A stretch of 36,673 bases of DNA from Acidobacteriota bacterium (lineage in GTDB: Bacteria; Acidobacteriota; Vicinamibacteria; Vicinamibacterales; Fen-181), in assembly GCA_003170135.1 (NCBI GenBank), contig PMZR01000084.1:1-36673 (forward strand), read 5' to 3'. The translations under genes were made by a program, and so were the position numbers. Positions within the stretch are counted from its first letter, which is position 1; each line of letters opens with the position of its first letter. Below, one piece after another: positions 7,747-16,619 of the stretch. The notes under the pieces are model-generated. The model saw nothing but the letters and a program-made list of their open reading frames with translations. It made no database searches and was not told the origin of the DNA.

Positions 7747-8886
7747 TTATCGCCGCCGTTCGATTCGCACGCGGACGAGATCGACACGGGCGACCGGCGT
7801 CTCCCCGGCGACCGGCGTCGCCTCGATCGCGTCCACCACGTCGAGGCCGCCGACCACGCGGCCAAACGCCGTGTACTTGCCGTCGAGCGCCGGGGCCGGG
7901 GCGGTGCAGATGAAGAACGACGTCGACGCGCTGGCCGGGTCGTCGCCGTGCGCCATCGACAGCGTGCCTTTCACGTGGGTCGTGTCGTTGAACTCGGGCT
8001 GCAGCGTGCGCACGAGCGCCTTCTGCTCGTCGGCGAGCGGCTCGCGCCGCGTCGGCAGGTGCCCGGCCTGGATGACGAAGCCCCGGACGACCCGGTGGAA
8101 GGCCGTGCCGTCGAGGACGCCCGCCTGCGCCAGGCGGAGGAAGTTGCGCACGTGCTCGGGCGCCTTGTCGGGAAAGAACTCGACGGTGATCGTGCCGGCG
8201 CTGGTCTCGAGGACCGCGCGGTATGCGGCCAGCTCCACCGGGGTCTCCACCGTGAACGGCACGGGCGGACGATTGCGAATCGCCACCGACGTGATCTCCA
8301 CGCGCTCGGCCGCCTTCCCCTTGTCGTCGACCGGCGTCTCCGAGATTCGCTCGACGACGCGCATGCCCTCGACCACGCGACCGAACACCGTGAACCGGCC
8401 GTCCAGGGCGGGTTGATCCACGACGCAGATGAAGAACTGTGCCCCGCCGCTGTCGGGCTGGCCCGGCACCAGCACCGTGGAGACGGCGCCGCGCGTCTGC
8501 TTCTCGCTCGTCGGTCCGGCCTTCAGCACGCCGAGCCCGCCGGTGCCGTACGCCGCGCGCTTCGCCGGATCTTTCGACAGCGGATCGCCGCCCTGGATGA
8601 TGCCGTCTTTCACCATCCGGTGGAAGGTGGTCCCGCCGTAGGCGCCCTCCAGCGCGAGCTTCATGAAATACGCCACGTGATCCGGCGCGACGGCGGGCAG
8701 CAGATCGATGACAAACGTTCCCGCGGTCGTCTCGACGACCGCCTGCTTGCCGCGCATCTGGTCGGCGGGCACCGCGCTCGTGAAGAACGGCTTGTCCTGG
8801 GGACGCGCGTGCGGGCGTTCGGAAGTCGCCGCCAGCAGACCGCTCACGACAAGGATCAGGCTGGTGGCCCGCAGTCCGGCTTTCAT
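7747..8886 (-). CDS. Tandem-cyclophilin peptidyl-prolyl isomerase, exported
   Basis: 379 residues: an N-terminal export signal (to about residue 25), cyclophilin domain 1 (about 47-203) and cyclophilin domain 2 (about 222-378). Domain 1 keeps the usual active-site words TTFHRMVKDGIIQGGD and GGAQFFICVVDQPALDG. Domain 2 has TAFHRVVRGFVIQAGH and STSFFICTAPAPALDGKYTAFG, so the usual QGGD is QAGH and the QFF glutamine is replaced by serine. Most bacterial cyclophilins carry a single domain. The product should catalyse proline isomerisation during folding of envelope proteins, with domain 1 the more likely active half. The start has GAGGAC five to ten bases upstream. It heads a three-gene minus-strand set with the two VirJ-like hydrolases. 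Confidence 0.9.
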   Translation of the reverse strand: MKAGLRATSLILVVSGLLAATSERPHARPQDKPFFTSAVPADQMRGKQAVVETTAGTFVIDLLPAVAPDHVAYFMKLALEGAYGGTTFHRMVKDGIIQGGDPLSKDPAKRAAYGTGGLGVLKAGPTSEKQTRGAVSTVLVPGQPDSGGAQFFICVVDQPALDGRFTVFGRVVEGMRVVERISETPVDDKGKAAERVEITSVAIRNRPPVPFTVETPVELAAYRAVLETSAGTITVEFFPDKAPEHVRNFLRLAQAGVLDGTAFHRVVRGFVIQAGHLPTRREPLADEQKALVRTLQPEFNDTTHVKGTLSMAHGDDPASASTSFFICTAPAPALDGKYTAFGRVVGGLDVVDAIEATPVAGETPVARVDLVRVRIERRR

Positions 8887-9157
8887 GGGCGTCCTCGGTT
8901 CAGCTGGCGCGTGCCGGACCTGGGGCGGTGAGCCCGGCCTTTCGATGATACCCCACCACTACGGGGGATGGTGGAGGCCTCCGGGCATGGGACTTGAACA
9001 GATTGCAACCGAGGGCCTCCGGCCGCGCTCTATTCATTGGAGAGAGACCGCGGCCGTGCGGTTTGACGCGGTACTGTTACGATCTGATCGGTATCGCAAG
9101 AAACGGGTCATCCGCACGGCTGCGAACGACGCCGCAGCGACGCGGCCGGAGACCGAC

Positions 9158-9868
9158 ATGAAAGCACGGCTCGTTGGCAGCAGGATGATTGTCCCAGGCA
9201 TCCTGGCGTTCGAGGTGGAACCGGCGGAGCCTTTCGAGTTCAAGGCGGGCCAGACGTCCGACATCGCCATCCCGCAGCCGGCCTATACGGACGACCGCGG
9301 CAGCGCGCGGACGTTCTCGATCACGTCCGTGCCGGGCGTCGCGCCGCTGGTGTTCGCGACGCGGATGACGGGCAGCGCCTTCAAGCGCACGCTGGCGGAG
9401 GCTCCGCCCGGCGCTTTGCTGGATCTCGATGGACCGTACGGATCGTTCACGCTGCATCACAATGCCGCGCGGCCGGCCATCATCCTGGCCGGGGGCATCG
9501 GCATCACGCCGTTTCGCAGCATCATTGGCGACGCGACCCGGCGCAATCTGCCGCACCGCATCACGCTGCTGTACTCGAACACGAGCGCCTCGTCTGCGGC
9601 GTTTCTCGACGATCTCACGCAGTTTGCGCGCGAGAACCCGAACTTTCACGTGGTCCCGACGATCACCGCCGGCGTGCCGGGCGAACCGTGGTCGTTCGAG
9701 ACGGGCCGGATCGATGCGGCGTTCGTGAAGGCGCACGTCGACGATCCGGCGGGCGCGATGTTCTACATCGCCGGCCCGGCCGGATTCGTGGCGGCCATGG
9801 GGCGCACGGCCACCGACATCGGCGCGGATCCGGACAACATCAAGAGCGAGGAGTTCCCGGGATACTGA
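9158..9868 (+). CDS. FNR-like flavin oxidoreductase
   Basis: 236 residues from ATG 9158, which has GGAG six bases before it; the frame is open 150 codons upstream but without family similarity. The FAD-binding motif RTFSIT is at residues 51-56, the NAD(P)-binding glycine motif AGGIGITPFR at 111-120, and the C terminus is SEEFPGY with an aromatic end, as in ferredoxin-NADP reductases. There is no iron-sulfur domain, so it is a stand-alone reductase that must pass electrons to a separate partner. It is the first gene on this strand before the pentose-phosphate genes. A link to zwf-derived NADPH is conceivable but is inference only. Confidence 0.88.
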   Translation: MKARLVGSRMIVPGILAFEVEPAEPFEFKAGQTSDIAIPQPAYTDDRGSARTFSITSVPGVAPLVFATRMTGSAFKRTLAEAPPGALLDLDGPYGSFTLHHNAARPAIILAGGIGITPFRSIIGDATRRNLPHRITLLYSNTSASSAAFLDDLTQFARENPNFHVVPTITAGVPGEPWSFETGRIDAAFVKAHVDDPAGAMFYIAGPAGFVAAMGRTATDIGADPDNIKSEEFPGY

Positions 9869-9901
9869 GGGGTCAGGTCTTGAACCGATGGTCCTGATCC
9901 C
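9869..9901. repeat. REP-like hairpin after the flavin reductase gene
   Basis: The nine-base arms GGGGTCAGG (9869-9877) and CCTGATCCC (9893-9901) pair completely with one G-U wobble, starting directly after the stop codon. The first 15 bases, GGGGTCAGGTCTTGA, recur exactly in inverse orientation at 24250-24264. It may also terminate transcription, but the rpiA gene starts only 15 bases later and there is no U-tract. Confidence 0.65.
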
Positions 9902-9916
9902 ACGTGGCGAGGAGGC

Positions 9917-10627
9917 ATGACCGCAGCCGAGCGCGCGCTGGAGTTCGTCGCACAGGGTGACCGCATCGGGCTGGGCACCGGCCACGCGGCGGCCGCGTTT
10001 GCCGTGGCGCTGGCGGCCCGCGTGCGCGAGGGCCTCGATGTCCGTGCGGTCCCGACCTCTCAGGCCACGGCCGACCATGCCCTTGCCCTCGGCATCCCGC
10101 TCACGCGGTTGGACGATGTCGAGACGCTCGACGCGACCATCGACGGCGCGGACGAAGTGGACCCGCAGCTGGATTTGATCAAGGGCTATGGAGGCGCGCT
10201 CCTGCGCGAGATGGTCGTCGCCAGCATCTCGCGGCGCCTGGTGATCCTGGTCGGCCGCGAGAAGCTCGTGCCATCACTCGGCACGCGCGGCACGCTCCCG
10301 GTCGAGGTCGTGCCGTTCGCCCTGCCGGTCTGCAGGCGCCGCCTCGCGGACCTCGACATCGGCTCGTCGTTGCGCATGGCCGGCGACCGCCCGTTCGTCA
10401 CCGACAACGGCAACTACCTGCTCCACTGCGGCGTCGCACCCATGACCCGGCCGCACGACGTACGCGACGCGATTCGGTCGATTCCCGGCGTTGTCGACGT
10501 GGGTCTCTTCCTCGGACTGGCCGACATCGTCCTGGTGGAGGACGGCGATCGCGTGGACACGCTGCACCGCGCGCCAGGCACCCGGTGCGCGCCGCTCACC
10601 CTTGCTTCGCGACAGGTCAAGCCATGA
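9917..10627 (+). CDS. rpiA: Ribose-5-phosphate isomerase A
   Basis: 236 residues, normal for RpiA. The phosphate-binding GLGTGHAAAAF (residues 18-28), the DGADEVD motif (76-82), LIKGYGGALLRE (88-98) and VTDNGNYLLHC late in the protein match family signatures; equivalents of the E. coli catalytic Asp81, Asp84, Lys94 and Glu103 are Asp76, Asp79, Lys89 and Glu98. It interconverts ribose 5-phosphate and ribulose 5-phosphate in the cytosol. GAGGAGGC is immediately upstream of ATG 9917. Its TGA overlaps the ATG of the next gene (ATGA), which implies translational coupling with the transaldolase/isomerase fusion. Confidence 0.95.
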   Translation: MTAAERALEFVAQGDRIGLGTGHAAAAFAVALAARVREGLDVRAVPTSQATADHALALGIPLTRLDDVETLDATIDGADEVDPQLDLIKGYGGALLREMVVASISRRLVILVGREKLVPSLGTRGTLPVEVVPFALPVCRRRLADLDIGSSLRMAGDRPFVTDNGNYLLHCGVAPMTRPHDVRDAIRSIPGVVDVGLFLGLADIVLVEDGDRVDTLHRAPGTRCAPLTLASRQVKP

Positions 10628-13398
10628 ATCCTCTGCAACAGCTGCGCGCCGCCGGCCAGTCCGTGTGGCTCGATTACATCCGCCGCCAGATGATTATGTC
10701 GGGCGAGCTCCGGCGCCTCGTCGACGACGACGGGCTGAGTGGAATGACCAGCAACCCGACGCTGTTCGAGAAGGCGATTGCCGGGAGCAGCGACTATGAC
10801 GAGGCGTTGCGCGGGATCCTGCAGGCGACCCCGCAGATCCCGGCCATCGAGATGTACGAACGCCTCGCGCTCGACGACATCCGCATGGTCGCCGACGCGC
10901 TGAGACCGGTCTACGAGCGCGAGCACGGCAGCGACGGCTTCGTCAGCCTCGAGGTGCCCCCGAACCTCGCCTACGACACGCAGGCCACGATCGCCGAAGC
11001 CCGCCGGCTGTTCGCGGCCCTCGACCGGCCCAACGTGATGATCAAGGTGCCGGCCACGCCGGAAGGGATTCCGGCCATCGAGGCGCTGACGGCTGCGGGG
11101 GTCAACGTCAACATCACCCTCATCTTCTCGCTCGACCAGTACGAAGAGGTGGCGCAGGCCTTCCTGCGCGGCGTCGCGCGCCTGCCCGATCCGCGCCGGA
11201 TCGCGTCGGTCGCGTCGTTCTTCGTCAGCCGCGTGGACACGAAAGTCGACCGCGAGATCGACAAACTGGGCACCGACCAGGCGCGCACCCTGCGCGGCAC
11301 CATCGCGATCGCCAACGCGAAGCTCGCCTACCGGCGGTTCAAGGAGCTGTTCCATAGCACCTCATTCGCGCCCCTCGCCTCTCGCGGCGTGCGCGTGCAG
11401 AAGCCGCTGTGGGGCAGCACCGGCACCAAGGACCCGACCTACGCCGACGTCAAGTACGTCGAGGCGCTCATCGGCCCGGAGACCGTCGACACCGTGCCGC
11501 CGGCCACGCTGGACGCGTTCCGCGATCACGGGCACGTCCGGCCGACCCTCGAGGAAGGCGTCGACGAGGCCGAGCGCCGGGTGCTGCACGACCTGCCCGC
11601 GACAGGCATCGATCTTTGCGCGATTACCGAGGAGCTGCTCCGCGAGGGCGTCGAGGCGTTCGAACAGTCGTTCGAGCAGCTGATGCAATCGCTCGAGACC
11701 AAGCGCCAGGCGATGGCGAGCGACCGCGTGGACCGGCAGACCTGTGTCCTGGGTGACCTGCAGCCGGCCGTCACGGCGCGTCTCGACGCATGGACGCGGG
11801 ATCACGTCGGCGGGCGCGTGTGGAAGAAGGACCCGACAGTCTGGGGAGGGTCGCCGGCCACACCCGAACTCGCCAGCCGGCTCGGCTGGCTGAACCTGCA
11901 CGAGGTGGCTCACGATCACACCGACGATATGCGCAAGCTTGCACAGGAGGCGCGAGACGAAGGCGTCGAGGACGTGGTGCTGCTCGGCATGGGCGGCTCG
12001 AGCCTCGCGCCCGAGGTCTTTCAACGCACGTTCGGCAACGCCCCGGGGTTTCCGCATCTCACCGTGCTCGACAGCACGCACCCGGCACAGGTGGCCGCGG
12101 TCCGCCAGCAGATCGATCCGCGACGCACGTGGTTCCTCGTCTCGAGCAAGTCGGGCACGACGCTCGAGTCGCTGTCGTTCTTCAAGTACTTCTGGGCGCA
12201 GGTCGGCGAGGTCGCGACGCCGCCCGGGCGCCACTTCATCGCGATCACCGACCCCGGCACGCCGCTCGAAGGACTCGCCCGCTCGCGCGGCTTCCGGCGC
12301 ATCTTCCCCGGCCCGCCGGACGTCGGCGGGCGCTACGCGGCGTTGACGGCCTTCGGTCTCGTGCCGGCGGCGCTCGTGGGCCTCGACGTGGATCGCCTCC
12401 TCGATCGGGCCTGGACGATGGCGGAAGCCTGCTCGTTCTGCGTGCCCGAGTCGTCTAATCCCGGGCTGGTGCTCGGGGCGGCGCTCGGCGAACTGGCGAG
12501 AACCGGCCGTGACAAGGTGACCTTCTTCACCTCGCCCCGCCTGGCCGCGTTCCCCTCGTGGCTGGAACAACTCATCGCAGAAAGCACCGGCAAGGGCGGC
12601 CTGGGCATCGTGCCGGTGGCCGACGAACCGCTGGGCGAGCCGGGCGTCTACGGCCACGATCGCGTGTTCGTGCTGTTCGACGTCGACGCGCACCCGTACG
12701 CCGCCGCGCGCACGACGGTCGACCGCCTGCAGTCGCAGGGCCATCCGGTCATCCGCCTACAGATGTCCGACGCCTTCGACCTCGGGCAGGAGATCTTCCG
12801 CTGGGAATTTGCCGTGGCCGGGGCGGGCATCGTCCTGGGGCTCAACCCGTTCAATCAGCCCGACGTGGAGCTCGCCAAGGATTTGGCCCGCCAGGCGATG
12901 CGGGGGCCGGGCGCGCAGGAGGCGCCTGCGACCGTCGCGGCCGGTGCCGACGTGGAATTGCAGTCGGCGGTCCGCGACTGGATCGGGCGCGCGGGCCCGG
13001 GCGACTACGTCGCGCTGCACGCCTACCTGTCCGCCGCCGATCGCACGACCGCGCTGCTCGAGCAACTGCGCGTGCTCATCCGCGATCATCTGCACGTGGC
13101 CACGACACTCGGCTACGGCCCGAGGTTCCTGCATTCGACCGGGCAGCTGCACAAGGGCGGACCCGACAGCGGCCTGTTCCTGCAACTGGTCGACGAGCCG
13201 GTCACCGACGTGCCCGTGCCGGAGACCGACTACACCTTTGGCCAGCTGATTCGCGCGCAGGCGATCGGTGATTACCAGGCGCTCGTGCAGCGAGGCCGGC
13301 GCGTCCTGCGGGTGCAGCTCGGCCGCCAGGCCGAGCCGGGACTGAAGGCGGTCGTCGCGGCCGTCGAAGGCGCGATCGCCGCTGTTTCCAGGCGCTGA
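10624..13398 (+). CDS. tal-pgi: Transaldolase/glucose-6-phosphate isomerase fusion
   Basis: 924 residues from ATG 10624, which overlaps the rpiA stop; an in-frame codon at 10585 lies inside rpiA and was rejected. Residues 1 to about 370 are transaldolase: GMTSNPTLFEKA near 40-51, and the Schiff-base lysine Lys141 in VMIKVPATPEG. Residues about 385-924 are phosphoglucose isomerase: LLGMGGSSLAPEVF near 453, the sugar-phosphate loop SSKSGTTLESLSF near 507, and the C-terminal half with LHKGGPDSGLF. The two enzymes act on adjacent steps, transaldolase making fructose 6-phosphate and Pgi turning it into glucose 6-phosphate for zwf. This suggests cycling of carbon through the oxidative pathway. Such fusions are known in several phyla. 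Its stop overlaps the next start (TGATG). Confidence 0.95.
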   Translation: MNPLQQLRAAGQSVWLDYIRRQMIMSGELRRLVDDDGLSGMTSNPTLFEKAIAGSSDYDEALRGILQATPQIPAIEMYERLALDDIRMVADALRPVYEREHGSDGFVSLEVPPNLAYDTQATIAEARRLFAALDRPNVMIKVPATPEGIPAIEALTAAGVNVNITLIFSLDQYEEVAQAFLRGVARLPDPRRIASVASFFVSRVDTKVDREIDKLGTDQARTLRGTIAIANAKLAYRRFKELFHSTSFAPLASRGVRVQKPLWGSTGTKDPTYADVKYVEALIGPETVDTVPPATLDAFRDHGHVRPTLEEGVDEAERRVLHDLPATGIDLCAITEELLREGVEAFEQSFEQLMQSLETKRQAMASDRVDRQTCVLGDLQPAVTARLDAWTRDHVGGRVWKKDPTVWGGSPATPELASRLGWLNLHEVAHDHTDDMRKLAQEARDEGVEDVVLLGMGGSSLAPEVFQRTFGNAPGFPHLTVLDSTHPAQVAAVRQQIDPRRTWFLVSSKSGTTLESLSFFKYFWAQVGEVATPPGRHFIAITDPGTPLEGLARSRGFRRIFPGPPDVGGRYAALTAFGLVPAALVGLDVDRLLDRAWTMAEACSFCVPESSNPGLVLGAALGELARTGRDKVTFFTSPRLAAFPSWLEQLIAESTGKGGLGIVPVADEPLGEPGVYGHDRVFVLFDVDAHPYAAARTTVDRLQSQGHPVIRLQMSDAFDLGQEIFRWEFAVAGAGIVLGLNPFNQPDVELAKDLARQAMRGPGAQEAPATVAAGADVELQSAVRDWIGRAGPGDYVALHAYLSAADRTTALLEQLRVLIRDHLHVATTLGYGPRFLHSTGQLHKGGPDSGLFLQLVDEPVTDVPVPETDYTFGQLIRAQAIGDYQALVQRGRRVLRVQLGRQAEPGLKAVVAAVEGAIAAVSRR

Positions 13399-14024
13399 TG
13401 CCTCGGGGCGGACCGATGGTCACGATGATCTTCTGGGATCTGGGTGGCGTGCTGCTGACGAACGGCTGGGACCGCGACGCGCGGCAGCGCGCCGCCGCAC
13501 GTTTCGGTTTCGACTGGAACGAGTTCGAGGATCGGCACGAGCACGTGGCAGCCGATTTCGAGACAGGTCGAATGGACCTGGACGATTACCTCGAGCGAAC
13601 CATCCTCTTCGAACCACGCGCATTCAGCCGCGACGACGTGCGGGCGTTCATGTTCGCGCAATCGCGCGAGAATGCGGCCGCGCTCGACCTGGCGCGCCGC
13701 CTGTCCGGGCGCGAAGGCTGCCGGTCCGCGGTCCTCAACAACGAGTCGCTCGAGCTGAACCTGTACCGCATCGAACGGTTCCGGCTGCGGGAGCATTTCT
13801 CGCTGTTCTTCAGCTCGTGTTTCGTCGGCCTGCGGAAACCGGACCCCGCCATCTACCGGCTGGCCTTGCAGGTGACGCAGACGCCGGCGAGCGCCGCCGT
13901 GCTGGTCGACGATCGCGCGATCAACACCGACGCCGCGACGCGCGTCGGGATGCAGGTCATCCACTACCGGCAGGTGGAACAGTTGCGCGCGTGCCTGGTG
14001 GAGATGGGCGTTGAGGTGGATTGA
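13398..14024 (+). CDS. HAD-family phosphatase, YihX-like
   Basis: 208 residues. Motif I is FWDLGGVLL (nucleophile Asp14); the second position is glycine rather than aspartate, as in the DLGNV type of HAD subfamily IA that includes E. coli YihX. The motif III lysine is in GLRKPDPAIY, and VLVDDRAINTDAA supplies the metal-binding acids. A helical cap occupies about residues 22-95. The ATG at 13398 overlaps the preceding stop; MVTM at residue 7 is an alternative start. YihX dephosphorylates glucose 1-phosphate; given the sugar-phosphate neighbours a hexose-phosphate substrate is plausible, but nothing in the sequence fixes it. Confidence 0.8.
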   Translation: MPRGGPMVTMIFWDLGGVLLTNGWDRDARQRAAARFGFDWNEFEDRHEHVAADFETGRMDLDDYLERTILFEPRAFSRDDVRAFMFAQSRENAAALDLARRLSGREGCRSAVLNNESLELNLYRIERFRLREHFSLFFSSCFVGLRKPDPAIYRLALQVTQTPASAAVLVDDRAINTDAATRVGMQVIHYRQVEQLRACLVEMGVEVD

Positions 14025-14033
14025 CCGGATGTC

Positions 14034-14054
14034 GAATGTGGAATGTGGAATGTG
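14034..14054. repeat. GAATGTG heptamer repeat before zwf
   Basis: Three perfect GAATGTG units fill 14034-14054, preceded by the degenerate unit GGATGTC. The repeat ends eight bases before the zwf GTG start, and its last bases contribute to the GAGG ribosome site. It occupies nearly the whole 37-base spacer between the HAD gene and zwf. Confidence 0.85.
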
Positions 14055-14061
14055 AGGAATC

Positions 14062-15537
14062 GTGGCGTTCACACCTGTTGACCCGGCGCTGTTCGTGATC
14101 CTCGGCGCAACCGGCGACCTGACGCGCCGCAAGCTGTTTCCGGCGCTTGCCCGCCTGGTCTCGCGCGGACTGGTTGGCGATCAGTTTCTCGTCCTCGGCG
14201 CAGGCCGCAGTGCCGGGATGACCGACGAGACGTTCCGCGCGCAGGCGCACGAGATCGTCGAGTCCACGCAGCCGAAGCCGATCAAGTGGTGCGACCAGTG
14301 TGTGTTCTACCAGACGCTCGGCGAGGGCCGCGGGACAGACTACAAGGCCCTGCGCGATCGGATCGAGCGAATCGAGGCCGAGCACCACATGCCGGGCAAC
14401 CGCGTGTTCTACCTGGCGCTGATCCCGTCGGCCTTCAGCCCGACGATCGATGCGCTCGGGCAGGCCGGGCTCGCGCGCAGCCCCGGCTGGACGCGCATCG
14501 TGATCGAGAAGCCGTTCGGCCGGGATCTGGAGTCGGCGCGCGCGCTCAACGCGCTCGCGCATCGCGACTTCGACGAATCGCAGATCTTCCGCATCGATCA
14601 CTATCTCGGCAAGGAGACGGTCCAGAACCTCCTCGTGTTCCGCTTCGCGAACGCGATTTTCGAATCGCTCTGGAACCGCAATCACGTCGAGAGCGTCCGC
14701 ATCACGGTGGCCGAGTCGCTCGGCGTCGAGCAGCGCGCGGGCTACTACGAGCAGGCGGGCGCGCTGCGCGACATGGTGCAGAACCACGCCACGCAGCTGG
14801 CGACGCTGGTCGCGATGGAGGTGCCCGTCGCCTACAACGCCGACGCAATCCGCGCCGAGAAGACCAAGGTGCTGAAGAGCGTCACCCCGATTTCCTTGCG
14901 CGACGTCGTGTTCGGCCAGTACATCGCGGGCGTCGTCGACGGGCAGCCGGTCCCCGGATACCGGGAGGAGCCGGGCGTCGCGCTGGATTCGCGAGTCGAG
15001 ACCTTCGTCGCGCTGAAGCTGAACTTCGACAACTGGCGATGGCAGGGCGTGCCGTTCTACATCCGCACAGGCAAACGGATGCCGGAACGCCTGACGCAGG
15101 TCGACATCGTGTTCCGGCGCCCGCCGGTGTGCCTGTTCAAATCGCTCGGCGCGCGGCAGATGCACTCGAACCTGTTGCGGATGGTGCTGCAGCCGCACGA
15201 GGGGTTCTCCCTGCTCTTCGACGTGAAGGCGCCCGGTGAACCGATGCGTCTGAAGGCGCTGCCATTGCACTTCGAGTACCAGGAGGCCTTCGGGACACTG
15301 CCGGACGCCTACGAAACGCTCATCCTCGAGATCCTGACCGGCGACCAGACGCACTTCGTGCACGCCGACTGGGTCGAGGTCTCGTGGCAGATCTACACGC
15401 CGCTGCTGCAGGAACCGATCGAGGCCCATCCCTATCCGGCGGGCACGTGGGGCCCGGAGGACGCCAGCCGCCTCTTCCCATCCGGTGAGCACGCGGGGCG
15501 TCTGATTTCTTCGATGGCCGGCGCGGGGCAGTCGTGA
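14062..15537 (+). CDS. zwf: Glucose-6-phosphate 1-dehydrogenase
   Basis: 491 residues from GTG 14062, with GAGGAAT just upstream. The nucleotide-binding [13 protein letters not shown] is at residues 13-25, and the substrate/catalytic motif RIDHYLGKE at 177-185, with His180 and Lys184. VIEKPFGRD precedes it and [11 protein letters not shown] follows near 333-343. It oxidises glucose 6-phosphate to 6-phosphogluconolactone and makes NAD(P)H; coenzyme preference is not evident from the sequence. Upstream genes supply the substrate through Pgi. 6-Phosphogluconolactonase and 6-phosphogluconate dehydrogenase are not in this window. The stop overlaps the next GTG by four bases. Confidence 0.97.
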   Translation: MAFTPVDPALFVILGATGDLTRRKLFPALARLVSRGLVGDQFLVLGAGRSAGMTDETFRAQAHEIVESTQPKPIKWCDQCVFYQTLGEGRGTDYKALRDRIERIEAEHHMPGNRVFYLALIPSAFSPTIDALGQAGLARSPGWTRIVIEKPFGRDLESARALNALAHRDFDESQIFRIDHYLGKETVQNLLVFRFANAIFESLWNRNHVESVRITVAESLGVEQRAGYYEQAGALRDMVQNHATQLATLVAMEVPVAYNADAIRAEKTKVLKSVTPISLRDVVFGQYIAGVVDGQPVPGYREEPGVALDSRVETFVALKLNFDNWRWQGVPFYIRTGKRMPERLTQVDIVFRRPPVCLFKSLGARQMHSNLLRMVLQPHEGFSLLFDVKAPGEPMRLKALPLHFEYQEAFGTLPDAYETLILEILTGDQTHFVHADWVEVSWQIYTPLLQEPIEAHPYPAGTWGPEDASRLFPSGEHAGRLISSMAGAGQS

Positions 15538-16589
15538 AGACGCCCCGCCAGACGTCGGACGTCCGGAGCCGGCAGGCCGATCGGCTGACGGCGCGGCCCG
15601 GCGCGGCGCGCGCCGTTCGAGGACGCGGCGCGATCTGCCTGCTGACGGCGGGCGTCGTCGCCCTCGTCGCCGGACACCTCGCCGCGCAGGTGTATGACCG
15701 CCCGCTCACCGAACAGGACGTCGAGCGGGTGGCGCCGCTGCTGCGCGCCGAAAAGGCCGGCGCGGCGCGGCTGGCCCGCCAGGCCGGCGACCGCGACGCG
15801 CTCGCAGGCGTCCGCGCCAAGGCGCGGCAAGAGGCCGTCGGCGCGATCGCCGCGGGAGGCGACCCGCTCGAATGGTTGAAGAAGGCGATGCCTGCTGCTG
15901 CGGCGCCGTCCACCGCCCGCTACGACGTCGAGTGCTCACGAGCCCTCACCCAATCGGCCGGCGTCCCGTCCGCGGTCTTCTCGTTCGGTATCGCCGCGCC
16001 GTCGGCCTGGCTGTCGGTGTGGAAGGCACGCGACGAGGAGGTGCCCATCGGCGACCGCGTCCCGACCACCAACCCGCCAGGCACGCAGCGGCCCGGCGCG
16101 ACGCGGCCCGAAGCGGTGACGCAGCAGGCGCGGGCGTTCTACTCGAGCCGCGAATTCGAGTACCAGGGCGAGGCGGCGCCGTTCGAGTGGCAGTTCCTCG
16201 GGCCCGACCGGACGATCGGCGCGACGGTGGCGGGCGTGAACGTGCTGGGACGCCTGCCCGCCTGCCGCGATTTGTCCAGCGGACCGATGGTCGTGCTCAA
16301 GGCGGAGGACGATGCGTTCGGAAAGTCGTCGAAGCCGACAGCGCCGGTCACCAATCGCGAACTCGCGGCGGCGCTCGACACGGCCGGCCTCGCCGAAGCG
16401 GAGTACCTGAATCTGAAAGCGCAGTTGATGACGGCGCAGGCCGACGCGCTGGATCCGTCGCGGTTGAACCCGCAGGCGGCCTCCGAGGCGCAGCGGAAGG
16501 ACTTGGAGATCCGCCGCAGGAACGCCGAGCTGTACCGGCTCCACTCGACCGTGATCGCTCCACTGCTTGCCGGGCTGCCTCCGGCCTGA
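15534..16589 (+). CDS. Hypothetical secreted protein coupled to zwf
   Basis: 351 residues; I do not recognise a family. It starts with a GTG inside the zwf stop (GTGA overlap). The first 30 residues are basic, then a hydrophobic stretch (about 34-51, [19 protein letters not shown]) looks like a late signal peptide or membrane anchor. The mature part has a conserved-looking [21 protein letters not shown] helix, two separate cysteines (CSRALTQ, near 133, and ACRDLS, near 243) and a helical C terminus. It may start later, for example near the hydrophobic segment, but the tight overlap favours 15534. Membership of the zwf operon is clear from spacing; the function is not. Confidence 0.7.
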   Translation: MKTPRQTSDVRSRQADRLTARPGAARAVRGRGAICLLTAGVVALVAGHLAAQVYDRPLTEQDVERVAPLLRAEKAGAARLARQAGDRDALAGVRAKARQEAVGAIAAGGDPLEWLKKAMPAAAAPSTARYDVECSRALTQSAGVPSAVFSFGIAAPSAWLSVWKARDEEVPIGDRVPTTNPPGTQRPGATRPEAVTQQARAFYSSREFEYQGEAAPFEWQFLGPDRTIGATVAGVNVLGRLPACRDLSSGPMVVLKAEDDAFGKSSKPTAPVTNRELAAALDTAGLAEAEYLNLKAQLMTAQADALDPSRLNPQAASEAQRKDLEIRRRNAELYRLHSTVIAPLLAGLPPA

Positions 16590-16619
16590 GGGTCGATCCC
16601 ACGGCGCGCGCCGCGTCAC

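Noticed and set aside
9063..9083. TTGACG followed by TACGAT as a promoter for the flavin reductase gene
   Set aside because: The two boxes are only nine bases apart, too close for a sigma-70 promoter.
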